Shown in pieces: positions 49,186 through 62,865 of a stretch of DNA of 64,000 nucleotides. The notes below the pieces were generated by a model. The model was not told the origin of the DNA, did not search any database, and worked only from the letters and a program-made list of their open reading frames with translations. This DNA is from Piper betle (lineage: Eukaryota > Streptophyta > Magnoliopsida > Piperales > Piperaceae), in assembly GCA_033002965.1 (NCBI GenBank), contig JAURVB010013151.1, positions 62,001 to 126,000 on the forward strand, in the 5' to 3' direction. The stretch's first letter is position 1; each line of letters opens with the position of its first letter. The position numbers and the translations under genes were made by a program.

Positions 49186-50500
49186 GGCAGCAAGGAGAAA
49201 AGAGTTCAGCCTCCAACTATCCGAGGGAGAAGAAAGACTTGTCTTTTGATAGTTTTATTTTTCGGAATGCTATTCATGAACAATCTTTGAATCTTGAAGA
49301 TTTTGCTGTTGAGGATAGATTTTTAGAATGTTAAGAAACACAAGGATGGATTTTGGCTTTTTCAAATCTTGAATAAAAAATTGCAATGACTTTGGTTGCC
49401 GAATTTTATCATTCAATGAATAGGTAAAGTCTAACTTGTGTGCAGGGATTAGTGTATTGATGCCAATTCAGACTCTCAACCGATGATAATGCTGATTATT
49501 TAGGTGTTCCAAATGATGGGGATGTTACAAATTTCGAAATGTAGCTTCCGATATCTTAGAGATATCTATCTGCCACTGAATTGGATGGAGCTGCATTAAA
49601 ATTCAAAGTGAGATATAAGAATATGGTGAATGCTAAAGATCAAACTTCAATTGCTTTTATTTTTTGGAAGATGATGGTGACCACAGTGCTACCTCAAGGA
49701 GGTCATTTCAATGACTTTAGCAGTTTTAGAGTTTAGTTGCTTTGGATGTTTGTCACCCAAAACAAACTAATCTTCCAATTTTGATTCTTAATCACATGTT
49801 TAGGTACAAAAATCAAGGAAGATCCAGATTACCTTCTATTTGGATGCTAACAACCATGTTTGTGATGAAATGGAGAAGTCTTAATTACTATTGTAGTGAT
49901 GTAGTGATTCAGATAATGAACATTGCACCAATTGTGCCTCGGTCAGCCTTTTGAATCAACAAGAGGTCTCAAACAGAGCCTAATTATCTTGATAATGTGG
50001 AGGAAGATGATGATGCTCGGTGTGAAAGGGAGATAAATAAAACCCTTGAGGCAATTGATGCAATTAGGGAATCCGTTTTGGAATTAGATAATGATAGGCA
50101 TATGGTGGATGTCCCTATAGTTGATGAAATTCCATCACAACGCATAAGCCTGATTGTCTGGCTGATAATTTTGCTCGGTTAAACTTGTGGCTAGATGCGA
50201 TGGATGCTCGGTTAATGAACTATGGTAAGCAATTCAGTCTGCTTAATAACCGAATTGATAATATGGATAGTAGGCTGATTTGGATGGATGTGTATCAAGA
50301 GAGATACATTCAAGATTTTTGAGCTTCATATTCGATGCCTTTTAGTGGTTATCATTTTGTTTTAGATTTGGATGTTCCTCCTTGGTAAGATTAGTGTTAT
50401 GTTTTATTTTTCCCTCATGTATTTACTATTTTTTTCAAATGACAAATGGGAAGAAATATGTGTTTTAGGTGCCCAATGTAGGGGGAGTGAGATAATAGAT
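49186..50500 (+). pseudogene. LARD-like retroelement ORF remnant
   Basis: In one frame from about 49215 a stretch reads SFIFRNAIHEQSLNLEDF, then after a stop a segment around MTLVAEFYHSMNR and later ADYLGVPNDGD. These resemble the putative plant transposon domain found in large non-autonomous LTR elements, where a VREFYANL-like motif is followed by a GLP-like motif. Stops interrupt it. A later frame near 50160-50320 is rich in Asp, Asn, Leu and Met, possibly a coiled coil. This identification is tentative. Confidence 0.5.
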
Positions 50501-50510
50501 GTAGGGGGAG

Positions 50511-50819
50511 TGTTTGTTTATTTCGTCATATCATAAGCTTAGTGTAACACCCCAAACCCGGTTCAGACTCGTGAACCGAACCGGCATGTTACCAGCCCCG
50601 GTTAGGTCGGCTAACCCGAACCTAACTCATACGGATCCAATCTCGGCGTCTTAAGATGTAGATACGACTTGTCATGCATGGATAAATTCATAAAACCCTA
50701 ACATGATACTACATGGATGACATGCAACCAATTTTCACATCATTACAATTACAGTAAAAATCCTGAAATAAAACCGTCAGGGTCTCCCTAAAAGTGCAAT
50801 TATGGGCCCACCCTGTCAA

Positions 50820-50857
<38 letters not shown>

Positions 50858-53800
50858 GCATCCATGATTTCATTCACACAAAATCTAACATCTTATGAAT
50901 TCATTCTGAAGCTGGGGTTTCAAACCACCACGCTTCCGCTGCAGTATCTCTGATCATGTTCACATTCTATCATGTCTCATGCATTTGAACATGTCATTCA
51001 CAATATAATAACATAACAACACAATATTAAACATTCAGAAATCTAACATGTGTGTGTGTACAAGACCTCATTGCTCCTCCGTCCAAGCTGGCTCCTCCAA
51101 CTCGTGATTATTACCTACATATAGTATAAAACACGTCAGTAACAAGTGTTACTGGTCCGGAAAATAAAATAACTATAACAAGCTGGCTATGAGAGCAAAC
51201 TCTCATATGAAAGAAAACCATATACTTCCTCAAGAACTCTCTGAAGGGCACTACTGAGGAGCCACTGGGCTGCAGACCCGGTAGCATCCCGAACTTACTG
51301 ATCTGCTGCTGGTACTATGCCGCTCTCGGCACTTCTTTTTCAGTACTTCTTGTGAAACTTTATCCTAAGCCCTCTCCTTACCTCCATATTTCTCCTGGCC
51401 TTGAGCACGAAGGCCGAGTACTCTCAGGCAGTCGCCTTTAGTACCCTTTGAACCACAAGTCCGGACATGCGCTGTACTAAACAGTACCCGTAAACCTCCA
51501 CGTTCTCCGGGTGTGAGGAACTCAAACGCGGAGTTGTCAGGATCCCTCGGGAATGGAACAGTCCGCTGGCACTAATCCAGAGCCCGCTTTGACTGTCACG
51601 GCATCCTCTGCATGGTACGTGCAGTCGATTTCTCCATCTCTCGTCTCACTGAAAACGCGAAAACTACATATATATAGGGCTGGGTAGGGATTTATATAAT
51701 AGGCCCGAAGGCAACTTGTGGTGGATCTTGTTTTCGAAATCATCCTCGAGGGATCTCATCCTCGAGGGGTTATTAATCCGAAAAATGTTCGGTTAAATGG
51801 CCCGAGTTAAGTGGGATCCGATAAAACGCCACTTAACTCGTCCTGTAGGCATTAAAACAAACATACAATAGAAAAGAGTAAAACAGACGAGTCCTAAACG
51901 GACCTGGTAGAAGCTCCAAGCGTGTCATCGCGCCTAGGCGGCGAGCTCCTACTCCGTACCTACACATCAAAACTAAATACTAACGCCCACTAACTAAATG
52001 ATGCATCAAACTCAATAACATCACACACAATGCAACCACAAGATCATCCATCAAAATAACAATCAGATAATTATAAGAGTAAATAATCCTAACTCAAACT
52101 ATTCATACCATATTTTATTCTGTTCTTCTAAGTTGCATCGTACTAGATTAACATGCTCATACACAATTCATCTCATTAGATCACTTACTTCATTCGCTAA
52201 CAATCTCATCATGCACATCTTTACTTTATTCATGGTCAAGACATTAATCATGATAATTAATCAACCCTAGCATGCTATGCTAACAATTATCATCAATTTT
52301 AAATAAATCAATCGGAGGTAATTATACCTCACGTTGTCGACAATCGGCGACGGTTAGGGTTCCGTCGCGTGTCTCGAAACTCAAATTCGGCGCTCATCGG
52401 CGTCCGAAGCTCGATCGGGCTCGACTGGGTGAGCCCCGCGGAAGATCCGATGAATTCCAGTGAATTCCAGAAATTCCGATTTTCCGGCGGTTTTCCGGCA
52501 GCTGCTGGCGGTTTTCCGGCGGCTTCCGATGGTTTTCTGGCGACAATCGCCGGCGGCGTCTACTGGCCGGAAAGTGGTCGTGTTGGGTACCCTCGGAACC
52601 GGCTCGGCGAGCCCGACTCATCTACGAGGTCGACGCGGCCAACGGAGGTGGTGGCTCGCCGGAAAATGCATAAGATGGAGCGGCGGCGATGGGTCGCTAG
52701 ATCCGGCCGGCTAGGCCGGCGATGGCCTCCGCTCCGGTCGGGAAAGGCAGCTGAGGGGTCGAGGACGTCGAGCCGACCACCTGATCGTGGTGGCGACGGT
52801 CAGCGGCGGCGCGATCGGCGATGCAAGCGCTGCGTCACCGCGGTGATTCCTCGCGCCGCGGCGGCCAGCTCGTGGCCGGGCCTGGTCGGGGCGGCAGGGC
52901 GACGCCGTGGCCGGGCTGGGCGGCATCGATCGACGGCCAGGCGGCGTCGGCCGTGGCGGCGGTGGCGCGCGAACAGGGGCGGCGCGGCGGCTAGGGTTTG
53001 GGCGTGGGGGAGGAAAGGTCGGGGGTGGAGAAGAGATGGTTGGGTGGCAAACTTGTAATTAAGACTTGACTCGTCTCCGGCTCGAGTCAAGTATAATAAC
53101 TAGGTCGTATTAAATCCTAAAAAAAATTCATAAAAATCGGGAAAAATCCCGTAAAATCAAACAACATCAAAAAAATCATAATGATATGCTCTAGAACTAT
53201 CAACCCACCCAAAATGCCTGTAACGCGTCCTAACGCGGTAAACGGCCTAAAACTAATTCTACGATCCATTATATATCATAATAAAAAAATGAACTGCATA
53301 CTCTCATATATTTTGATAACTCATTCTTTTCTGCTGTGTTCATGACGTTATCATCATATACTTGGGTACACATGACCCTCATGGCTCATACACGAGACCG
53401 GCGTCGGCTCAGTACACGTGTTCTGAAACTGACTCGACTCAAAAATAACGGTCGAACCAACCGGTTCTGAATATAAAACCCTGACTCGAATCGTGGGTTT
53501 TACACTTAAAGTTTATGTTGTTTATTTTGAGATGTATGGAAATACTAATGCTTTCTTGAAGCTAAAGGATTTATATTTGAAACACCTGGCTCACTTTGCT
53601 ATTGGCTTTCTCCAAGTGTTGAAGAACATGTTGGAGCTAAGGAGCTTTTGTGAAGAGATTGATCTTCAATGCTTCCTTCATTAGGATTGGCCTAAAATTG
53701 TGTTATGAGTGACACACGTTGCCATTATCAAATTGTTTAAGTCTTGGGCTTGGGCATTTCAGATTTTGATGAAGAAACATCATTCATGTGGATTACTTGA

Positions 53801-54955
53801 AGAATTACTCTATGATAAGGTTCCGTTGAACTAGAACAAGTTGATTAAATGTTCAATTATAATTGGTTTAGTTAGGAATGTTGTGACATTTCGGTTTGAT
53901 TTTGGACATGTTATGGTAAACATGTAGTGGACAACAATGTTGGGCCAATGCTGAAGTGTTGAAGACATCTTGAAGGCCAAATTGGAGACTTCTTAAAGAC
54001 CGGACATTCAAGAGGTGGCTAAAACTTTAACCTATTTGAAGTTGAATTCAAACTTGAAAGGGAAGTTGGAGTTTGGAGCTTTTCCACATTAATGACTCAA
54101 GTGGTTGAGTTGCACAAGCTATGGACTTATGTGGATATATAAGGAGCTTGTTATCATCATAGAAAATGGAGAGCCCCATATCCGAATATTCATATATTTA
54201 AGTGTTCTATAGTGGGTGCACAAGTTTGGAATAAGGTTGAAGTGCTACAACTGGTTATAAGCTTTAGATAAGCTTCATTGTCTCAAACTTAGGGCTTTCT
54301 CAAGAGATTGGGCTATTCTCTGTGTTTTTGTATCTCACCTTTATTGTAGAAGATCATGTTGATCTTGTGTGTTGTATATGCTTGCACTATTTGGCTATTG
54401 TACACTTTGGGTGTGAAGTGGGGGTTGAATGGTGTTGTAATTGTAAGTGTCATGTTCGGCTTGTGAAGTAGAGTGAGCGGTCAAGGGGTGAAGGGCAAGG
54501 GTTTCTTGTGAAGCTGGCTCGTGGTTAAGATGGTGAATGACATATGGCTTGTGAAACACTTGGGTCTTGCTTGATGAAGGACAAGTGAGTGTATAATTAG
54601 GTTGTAACACACTTTTGGTTTGGCCATAGTGAAGCAGAGAAGTCCTACCCAACCGTTGGACACACTGGTGTAGAAGGGAGGGCACACCAGTTGGGAAGCC
54701 CTTTAAAAATATTTGAGTTTGATTCCTTATCATTACTCTTTGTGCTTTAATTGATTTCGGTTTATATACAAATTGTTTCAACTTGTTTGTTGAACTTGTT
54801 TCAACAATACTTGTTGTGATTATTTGTATATAGCCACTTATATTTGTTTAGTATCTACATATGACAAGATCTTGTTTCGTTACTAACTTTTGATTAAGTG
54901 TTTTAGATATTCTGCTGCATACCGAATCTTTCTTTTCGTATTTAACATCATATAA
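50511..54955 (+). repeat. Copia-type 3' LTR split by a solo LTR
   Basis: It begins TGTTTGTTTATTTCG after a GTAGGGGGAG tract and resumes at 53505 after the inserted solo LTR. It ends around 54950 where similarity to the 5' LTR stops. Without the insertion it is about 1.5 kb. Confidence 0.6.
50543..53504 (-). mobile_element. Solo LTR, TGTAACACCCC family, TSD cttag/cttaa
   Basis: A 2962-bp LTR starts TGTAACACCCC and ends GGTTTTACA, flanked by cttag (50538-50542) and cttaa (53505-53509). It is homologous to the LTR at 1729-8361, whose neighbouring PBS fixes the family orientation as minus. It contains a TA microsatellite near 50823-50851 and a GC-rich segment at 52340-53045. Confidence 0.85.
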
Positions 54956-55239
54956 CTTTATTAATCCTAATAGGCAATGAATTTGGCCATGACCGATTGT
55001 CCAAAAAAAAATCTTGTCCATGATTTTCCTGATTTATGCATTGATTTCTAAAAATCATAACTCTAACTACAAAACTCCGGTTGATGTGATTCTTTTTTCT
55101 TGGATTTCTTAGTGAGTTCATATCTACTAAATTAAATTTCAGAATTTTTAGGTTTCTATTTTACGAGGTATGAATTTGTAAAGGTAACATATTCAATATG
55201 TCAAGATTTTACAACATAGGATGTTTGCCGGGTATTACA
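54956..55239 (-). repeat. Gypsy 3' LTR end fragment
   Basis: It ends GGGTATTACA at 55239, followed on the minus strand by a purine-rich TTTCCTTTAAGGAGAA tract. The start is unclear, as the sequence grades into the Copia LTR end. Confidence 0.4.
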
Positions 55240-56772
55240 TTCTCCTTAAAGGAAACTTCATCCCACACTTTTCATCATCAGAGTAAAGTGTATTCTTAAC
55301 TTCTTGAAATCCTTGGAATGATCTCCTCGGGAGTCATTCTAGGGATGCAAGTAATCTTAGAAAACTTCTCCTTCCATCAAAAGTGGAGAGTTTGGTAAAC
55401 ATATATAAAGTTACTACACCATCATCCATTTCTTTAGCACTTAACATCTCAAAACTTATTGTACCGGAAGAAATCACGATTGAAAACTCACAACTACATA
55501 ACGGTAACATAAAGTTTAGGAGTATTTGTGTAACACCCCGACTTTGGTTCACTTAAGAATCGAATCAGAAATGTTGTGATTGAGTCAAGTCATGTTTAAA
55601 ATTGCCGATCAGTACGAATCGATGGATAAAATAAATCGAAACAACTTTCGTGGTGTCATGAGAATGGATGACACCTTTAAATACACGTCAAAATACATCG
55701 AACATAAATAAAAGTATGAACGTAAATACATGTGCTAAGCTCAAGTGTATGTAGTGTTTATCTATCCTCCCACCAAAGTTTACTAAAGATTGTAAGACCT
55801 ACATATATGAAATGAAAAAAGTTACTAACAAATATTACTAGTTCAAAAAATAACTAATATAAACTGGCAAATGGGTATTTCATTACCTACGAAAAACTTA
55901 TGAAACTTCAAGATTGCCTTACACTGAGCGGTAAGCAAACATAATTAAGCAAGTGTCCGGTCGCATATGCGGCTCATAATCATATTCATACATACAACGC
56001 TTATGCCCTCACATCTTTCATATCACCCGCCACAGTACTCAAGTGGAAAAGGAACAGTTAAGTTAGTGCTACAAATTTTGGAAATGTGATGCATTACTTA
56101 GTACCCGCATATATTGTACTCATATATTGTACTGCCACAGGGTTTGAAGGAGTACTAGTGCAGCCCAACATATCCCCATACCACTCATTCTCTTATTCAT
56201 AAAATCCGTAAAAATGTGCTTACTTATATAATAGGTCTAGGTAAAAGGCTTGTATTATACATTTCCGGAGCTTTAGTTCGAAAAGCAACAAGAGATCTCA
56301 TCCTTGTTGTTTTATTAAACATGGGTAGAAAATATGACTAAATGGCCTGACATCGGGGGATCCGATAAAATGCCGCCGATGCCGTCCAATGTCTAAAATA
56401 TGGTTAAACTCAACACGCAAGGAGTCAAGCAGAGAGGAGAGTCCTACGGACCTATGGTCCAAGCTCTAAGCACATCGACACATATATGGCTAGCTCGAAC
56501 TCCATAACCTACATCGATACCCACTGCTGAATAAAATACTAACATCTCTATATGATGCATGCTCGTGGTGTGCACTCTCATGTCATCAATACATCCTAAT
56601 AAAGAAAACAGTGCTAACAACCCTACAACTACACACTTGTCATGCAAGTCGAGATATAATAATAATAAATAACAAATAAATACACTCATAGATAATTACC
56701 TAAATAATAAATACATGAACATAAATAATACTCCTATCAAAAAATAATAATATAATTATACTATATAAATAT

Positions 56773-59700
56773 TGTAATGACCTGCCCGACTGGACCGGGT
56801 GTTACTTAAAAATATAGGTAATGTAGATGTAACATTCCAGAACATGAACTGAAATATAGCAAATAAGTCTCGCAACATATAATATAAATCATAACAATAA
56901 ATCATGTTCTCTAAAATATAAAATAATTGTCCCACAGTCTTGGACCGTTTCCCATAGCCACATTTATAACACAAGAGAATAATAAGGAAGTCCAACTTTT
57001 ATTATCAATTCACCATACCTAGGTTAGTAAAAGAACCACCAACCACACTTCTATTATTCAGTCCAAAGCTGCTCACCTGCGAAGGCAATTCCGCGTTAGT
57101 GATAAAACCACTAAGCCGCACAATTAAATGAAATAAGTCAATATAATCCCTATTATCATTTCACTCATTATTTATTATTATTACACAAGTCTTTAGTAAT
57201 TATCTCTCAGGTCATTCTGAGATTAGTAATTTGTATCTCAGGTCATTCTGAGATTAGTAAAAGTCATCTCCCAGCTCATTCTGAGATTAGGTGGTCTCCT
57301 AGGTCATTTTGAGATTAGTCATGGTCTCCAAGTTCATTCTGAGATTAGAAATTATCTCCTAACTCATTCTTAGATTAGGTGGTCTCCCAATTCATTCTGA
57401 GATTAGTCATGGTCTCTCAGTTCATTCTGAGATAAGAAATTGTCTCCCAGCTCATTCTAAGATTTGGTGGTCTCCCAATTCATTTTGAGATTAGTCATGG
57501 TTTCCCTGTTCATTTTGAGATTAGAAATTGTCTCCCAGCTTATTCTGAGATTAGGTGGTCTCCCAATTAATTTTGAGATTAGTCATGGTCTCCCAGTTCA
57601 TTCTGAGATTAGAAATTGTCTCCTAGCTCATTTTGAGATTAGTACTGACAAAGGCTACCAGTTTGGGAAAATATAACATTTCAAATAATTGTACAGACAA
57701 TACAACATTTCAAATAATTATACAGATAATACAATATTTCAAATAATTATACAGACACACATAGTAATTTTAAATGTGCGGCCCCGTGTCAGACTAAGTC
57801 AATTCCTTGACCCCGATTGCGTTACTGCACATGGTGGTCAAATCTGGGCTCAGGCCGACCAGGGCTGCCAACATGGGAAAATACAATATTTCAAATGATT
57901 ATATGAGCATGGATATTTCAAACTCGCAGGTGCGACCTGCGATCTATTCGAGTAGAAATGTATGCAACTAAATATCTAATATATATATCATTATTAAAAT
58001 TTTGACAACATATCATGTAACAATTCAAAAATATTAAATATTAAATTTTCAACAAATCTAATGAGATAATTAATTATTCATGTGATATAATCATCTAAGT
58101 CCTACTTTACAATTTAAATTTATTAACTAAATCATAATTAACACTTAATAAATGATAAATAGTTATCAACTTATAAACAAATATTTAATTACTATTATTA
58201 GTATATTTTCCTTCGGTTATAATTTTTAATCGCTACTATTATTTATAGCAATTTAATTAATTAAGTTGTTCGATTAAATTATTTAAAATATTTTTTATTA
58301 TTTTAATTCATAAATAATATTAATACAATTATTTTAAATTATTCGACTCAATAAAGTTTCAAACTTTATTTATTTTCATTATGCTATTTAGGTTCGACAC
58401 GAGTGATTGCTACCCGACTATAGTTTAATAACCCATTTTCTACATTACTTACTCGTTATTAAAATAATCACTTTATTTGCCTAATATTAAATTTAATATG
58501 GTCAAGGTAAAATTTTTATTTTATTAATTACTTATAATCCTTCGATTTAATTTAATTACTTGAATTCCACCGATTGATTATCGACCGTTTATCATTACTG
58601 TATTTTTATTACTCGTGGCGATTTCATACAATCATTAGTTATTTTATTAACTTTACCCATAACCCATTAAAATAATTATTTTTAAGGATTTATTAAGAGT
58701 TCGTATTATTTTTAACTCGAGTCAGTATCGAGTCATCTAGTATTTACAGAATTGCCACCGCCCTTCTTCTTCTTCTTCTTCTTCCCGTCACCATTTTTTC
58801 TGCACCAAAACCAGACCTTGGCACCACCACTAGTCACGTGCTTCTTCAATTCCCCAGCAACCCAATTGAACAACCATATAAACATCCTAACAAGACGTCC
58901 ACAACAACATAAAAACAGGCAAAGATGAAGCCTAACGTCCATGTTTTATAGTAGCTATCCAAGGCGACGTCCTGCACCAAACCAAGCCTGATTACTTCCT
59001 CCTCAACCCAAAACCAGACCACGTCCTTCACTCCCTTCCCTACCAATTCAATTGGAAGCATAAAGCTTGTGCTTTACAGCAACTACCCACGTCAAACTCC
59101 GTTCTGCACCAAGGCGCGGACTCCTGGACAGCAGCACCGCCGGGACTGCAAGGTGTACTCCGTTCGGCCAGCAGCACCGCTGGGAACACTTCTCTTCTCC
59201 CTGCACGACAACCCAACGTCAAGGCCAAGCGCTGCTAGCATGCACGGCTTGAGTCTTTGGCCAGCAATCTGACATGGACGTCTGGAATCTCCCACAGCGT
59301 CGCACACTACAACTCCACCTATAACCACTGAAATTCTGCCACCCATATCAGAACCCAGGGATAAGGCGACGCCACCCTTCGACCCAGCAGCAAGAGAGGT
59401 CGTCGGGGGTGTGAGGGCTGCCTTGAAATCTTTGTTTGCAGTCGCCTATCATTGCCCAACTTCAGACCTGTAGGCCATGGCAAAATTCCATTTTTAGTTT
59501 AGTTTTAGTTGTTATTGTTGATTTTACACTTTAATTCTCATGTTTATCAAGCTTATTATCAATTAAAAAGACATATGAATGCAAGAAAATGAAGAAGAGG
59601 GAGATAGGAAGGATACCCAAGCATGGGAAAAACACCGGCAAGGAGAACAAGGCGGCTAAGGTGAGGAAGAAGCCCCTACACCCGTATGTGAAAAATGACG

Positions 59701-59905
59701 TCCTCTTTCAAAATTTATAAAAATGAAAATGACGGCTAGAGTATGTAAAAACACCCGTATTTCACTTAATCGGGTAACCGGGTAAATAATAAAATGGTTA
59801 AATAATTAACCGGGTAAAGAATATAATACGTTCGATCCTTCCTGGACCGTGTTCGATCATTCCCGGACCGCGTTGGCATAAATGTTTTTTTTCACGGTTT
59901 ATACA
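56773..59905 (-). mobile_element. Solo LTR E, TSD aatat
   Basis: A 3133-bp LTR starts TGTAATGACC and ends TTTATACA, with perfect aatat at 56768-56772 and 59906-59910. It is close to solo LTR A over its whole length, including the 29-bp array (57190-57650), one shared module (57776-57875), the AT-rich core and the gene-like segment (58740-59480). Confidence 0.9.
57190..57650. repeat. 29-bp tandem array of solo LTR E
   Basis: Same CTCCCAGCTCATTCTGAGATTAG-type units with alternating linkers as in solo LTR A, but about 150 bp longer. Confidence 0.85.
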
Positions 59906-62829
59906 AATATACAACTAAACATGAGTAAATATCATATATACTAATGTTAGTAAACATATAAATAATTAAATAAGCAACCAAAAAATTAATTAAACAAATC
60001 ATAGTAAATAAATAAATAAATAAATGAGTAATATTAATTAATCATGAAGAATAATAATATAAATATCAAATATATGAGCATATGACTAAATATGTATAAA
60101 TAATAACACAAGTAAGAAAATAATTAACAATAAATCAATTAATTAAATAAAATAAGATAAACATGAGCAAAAATAATATCTATGATAAATATATTATTAG
60201 TAACAATAATTAGTCACATAATCATTCACATAGTCAACAAATATATAAATAATAAGAAATGAATAATCAGGAATAAATAAATAAATAAATAAATAAAAAT
60301 ACTTATAACATGAAAACATGTTAATCAATGTGAATATGCATCTAAACTAATGTAGTGGTTCTCAAATTTCCAAAAATGGTCGAGAAATGGCTAAAAATGG
60401 GTTAAACTAGATCGAGTCAACTTGGTCTGGGTTAAATAAACTGCTAGGCTGGGTCGTTTGGGCTAGTTTGGACTGATGGACATGGACATAGGCTTGGACT
60501 AGCAGATTTGAACATGACAAGGTGGACGCGAACACGGGCAGGCGGACACAAACGTGGGTAGGCAGACGTGAACAAGGGCAAACAGGCCAGATGGGGCGGC
60601 CGTTGTCCATCGCCAAAAAAGCCGACAGTGGCACAACTAGTGTTGCAAGTCAAGATCGATAGCCCATGCGCTGAGGAGCATGTTGGTGTTGGTGGTGGTG
60701 TCGGTGGTGTAAAGACAGTGAGAAAAAAAAATTTTTTTGATGTGGATGCGGTCCAGAAAAGACCGACATGTTATATTCTTTACCTGGTTAATTCTACCTG
60801 GTTAATTATTATATTTTATTATTTACCCATTTATTTACCTGGTTACCTGGTTAAGTGAAGTACAAGTGAATTGATATGATTGGTCATCATGATTATTATG
60901 ATCATTAGTCGACCGGCCATGATTCGACCTATGGCCAAACCCCTAGCCTTGGGTGGGTGACGACTTGGTGAGTGGGAGGAAAAGGGAGAACGAACTTTAG
61001 CCAAGTGATACCTATTCATGAATGGGCGGTAGGGTAGGGTCTAAGAATTTAATTGAGGGACTCGTTGAGTTGTGTATATATATAGTTGTGAAGATTGTGG
61101 GAAATCCTTTTCCCCAGCCGTCCACTCCTTCTTGCCTCCTCTTCGTCCCAGACACCCTCCTCATTGCTGCGTGAGTATCTCGTCCCTTTTCTTATTTCTT
61201 TTACATTAGGACTCTTGCATGTATATTTTTAATTGATAGTAAGCTTGTTAATCATGGGAATTAAAGTTGTAAATCAACAAGAAAAGAACTAAACTGAACT
61301 GAAATTGGAATCCCGCACATGACCGAGTAGCCTGAAACTTTGGCAAGATGGGCGATTGTAAGAACGATTGTAAGAACAATTGCAAGGCAGTCCCTCACAC
61401 CCCGACGACCTCTCTTGCTGCTGGGTCAAAGGGAGGGCTCGCCCCGTCTCTGGTTTTCCGGTGGGTGGCAGAATTGTAGCTGTGAGGGGGCAGAGTTGCA
61501 AGGGCGACGGAAGTGGCGACGTTTTGCTGCAATTGATGCTGTAATGGAAGCTTTAGATGGGTAAATGCTAGTTGTGCGTCGTCGACAACATTATGGGTTC
61601 CATCACAATAGTTCAGGTTGCCGGAATAATTCACTACATACCACCTTCTCGCCGTAATTCATGGCAGCGATGTGGAGAAGTGGGGAGAACGACCATACTC
61701 CATGCAACGTCCAAAGGTAGCCAATCTTTCCAGTTTTGATGCCAGCCTGAGGTCATGGAGCATCTGAATTGGAGCAAGGTGCAAGAAAGGAAGGGTCTAG
61801 GAGAAGAGGAACATGCCTGGTTTGGTGCAAGACGACATCTTCGATCGTTGCTGTAACACACACATGAGGCTTCCTCGTTTGCTGATTTTATCTTGTTGTT
61901 GATGCTTTGTTGGGATATTTAAATGGTGGTTCAATTGGGTGCCAAGATAAGGGTTGGAGGAGAAGGATGAACCTATTTTTGGAGAAGAGAAGAATGGCAA
62001 CGGGAAGAAGAAGAAGAAGGAGGGTGGTAGTTTTGTAAATATGGGTTGACTCGATACTGACTTGAGTTAAAAGAAATTAAAACTAACTCGTAATAAATCA
62101 TTAAAAAATAATCATTTTAATGGGTTATAGTTAAAGCTGCTAAACTAAATAATTATTAGACGAAATAGACTTGGACATAAGTATTAAAAATTATGGTAAT
62201 GATAAATGGTCGATAATTAATCGATATACTATAAGTGATTAATTTTAAATTAGATATTTATAAGGGGTTAATAAAATAAATATTTTACCTTTACTATATT
62301 AAATTTAATATTAGGTAAACAAAGTGATTATTTTAATAATGAGCCAATAATATAGAAAATGGGTTATTAAATTATAATCGTGTAGAAATTACTCGCGTCG
62401 AACCTAAATAGTATAATGAAAATAAATAAAGTTTGAAACTTTATAGAGTCGAATAAATTAAAATAATTGTATTAATAATATTTATGAATTAAAATAATAC
62501 AAATTATTTTAAATAATTTGATTGAATAACTTAATTAATTAAATTGTGTAAATAATAGTAGCGATTAAAAATTATAACCGTCAACTAAATTATCAAGATC
62601 GGGGTTAAGTAATTATCACCGCAAAGGAAAATTAAATACTTTTTTATTATTAATAATTATTTTATCAACTGTTAGGTATTAATTATGATTTAGATAATTA
62701 ATTTAAAATGTAAAGTTGGACTTAATTGATTATATCACATGAATAATTAATTATCTCACTAGATTTGTTGAGAATTTAACATTTAATATTTATGAATTTT
62801 TACATGATATGTTCTCAAAATTTTAATAA

Positions 62830-62862
<33 letters not shown>
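62830..62862. repeat. TA microsatellite
   Basis: A perfect or near-perfect alternating TA run inside LTR F. Confidence 0.9.

Positions 62863-62865
<3 letters not shown>

Larger units (their letters stand above)
43457..54955 (+). mobile_element. Copia-type element containing two solo LTRs
   Basis: A direct repeat links 43457-43919 to about 54450-54950 (shared CTTCCCAACC/CTACCCAACC and GACACACTG blocks). A PBS-like TTGGCATCAAGAGC follows the left copy at 43921, then a gag. Tandem purine tracts GTAGGGGGAG at 50479 and 50501 precede TGTTTGTTTATTTCG at 50511, the apparent start of the 3' LTR. The left LTR is truncated. The interior is split by solo LTR C and the 3' LTR by the solo LTR at 50543. 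I did not find protease, integrase or RT. Confidence 0.65.
55240..60707 (-). mobile_element. Degraded minus-strand gypsy element with LTR starting at 55529
   Basis: Interior remnants fill 55240-55528. An LTR starts TGTAACACCCCGAC at 55529, runs to 56772, is interrupted by solo LTR E and continues from 59911 to 60707, where the inverted LTR starts. It is a diverged relative of the LTR at 50543, sharing GGATCCGATAAAATGCC and GATCTCATCCT blocks. A long AT-rich stretch at 59911-60350 shows nothing else. The segment 60400-60620 carries a word repeat (GGACATGGAC, GGCGGAC, GGCAGACGTGAAC). Confidence 0.5.

Noticed and set aside
52369..53058. 229-codon GC-rich ORF
   Set aside because: It starts at GTG, lies within a solo LTR's GC-rich segment, is made of low-complexity Gly/Arg/Ala runs and has no domain.
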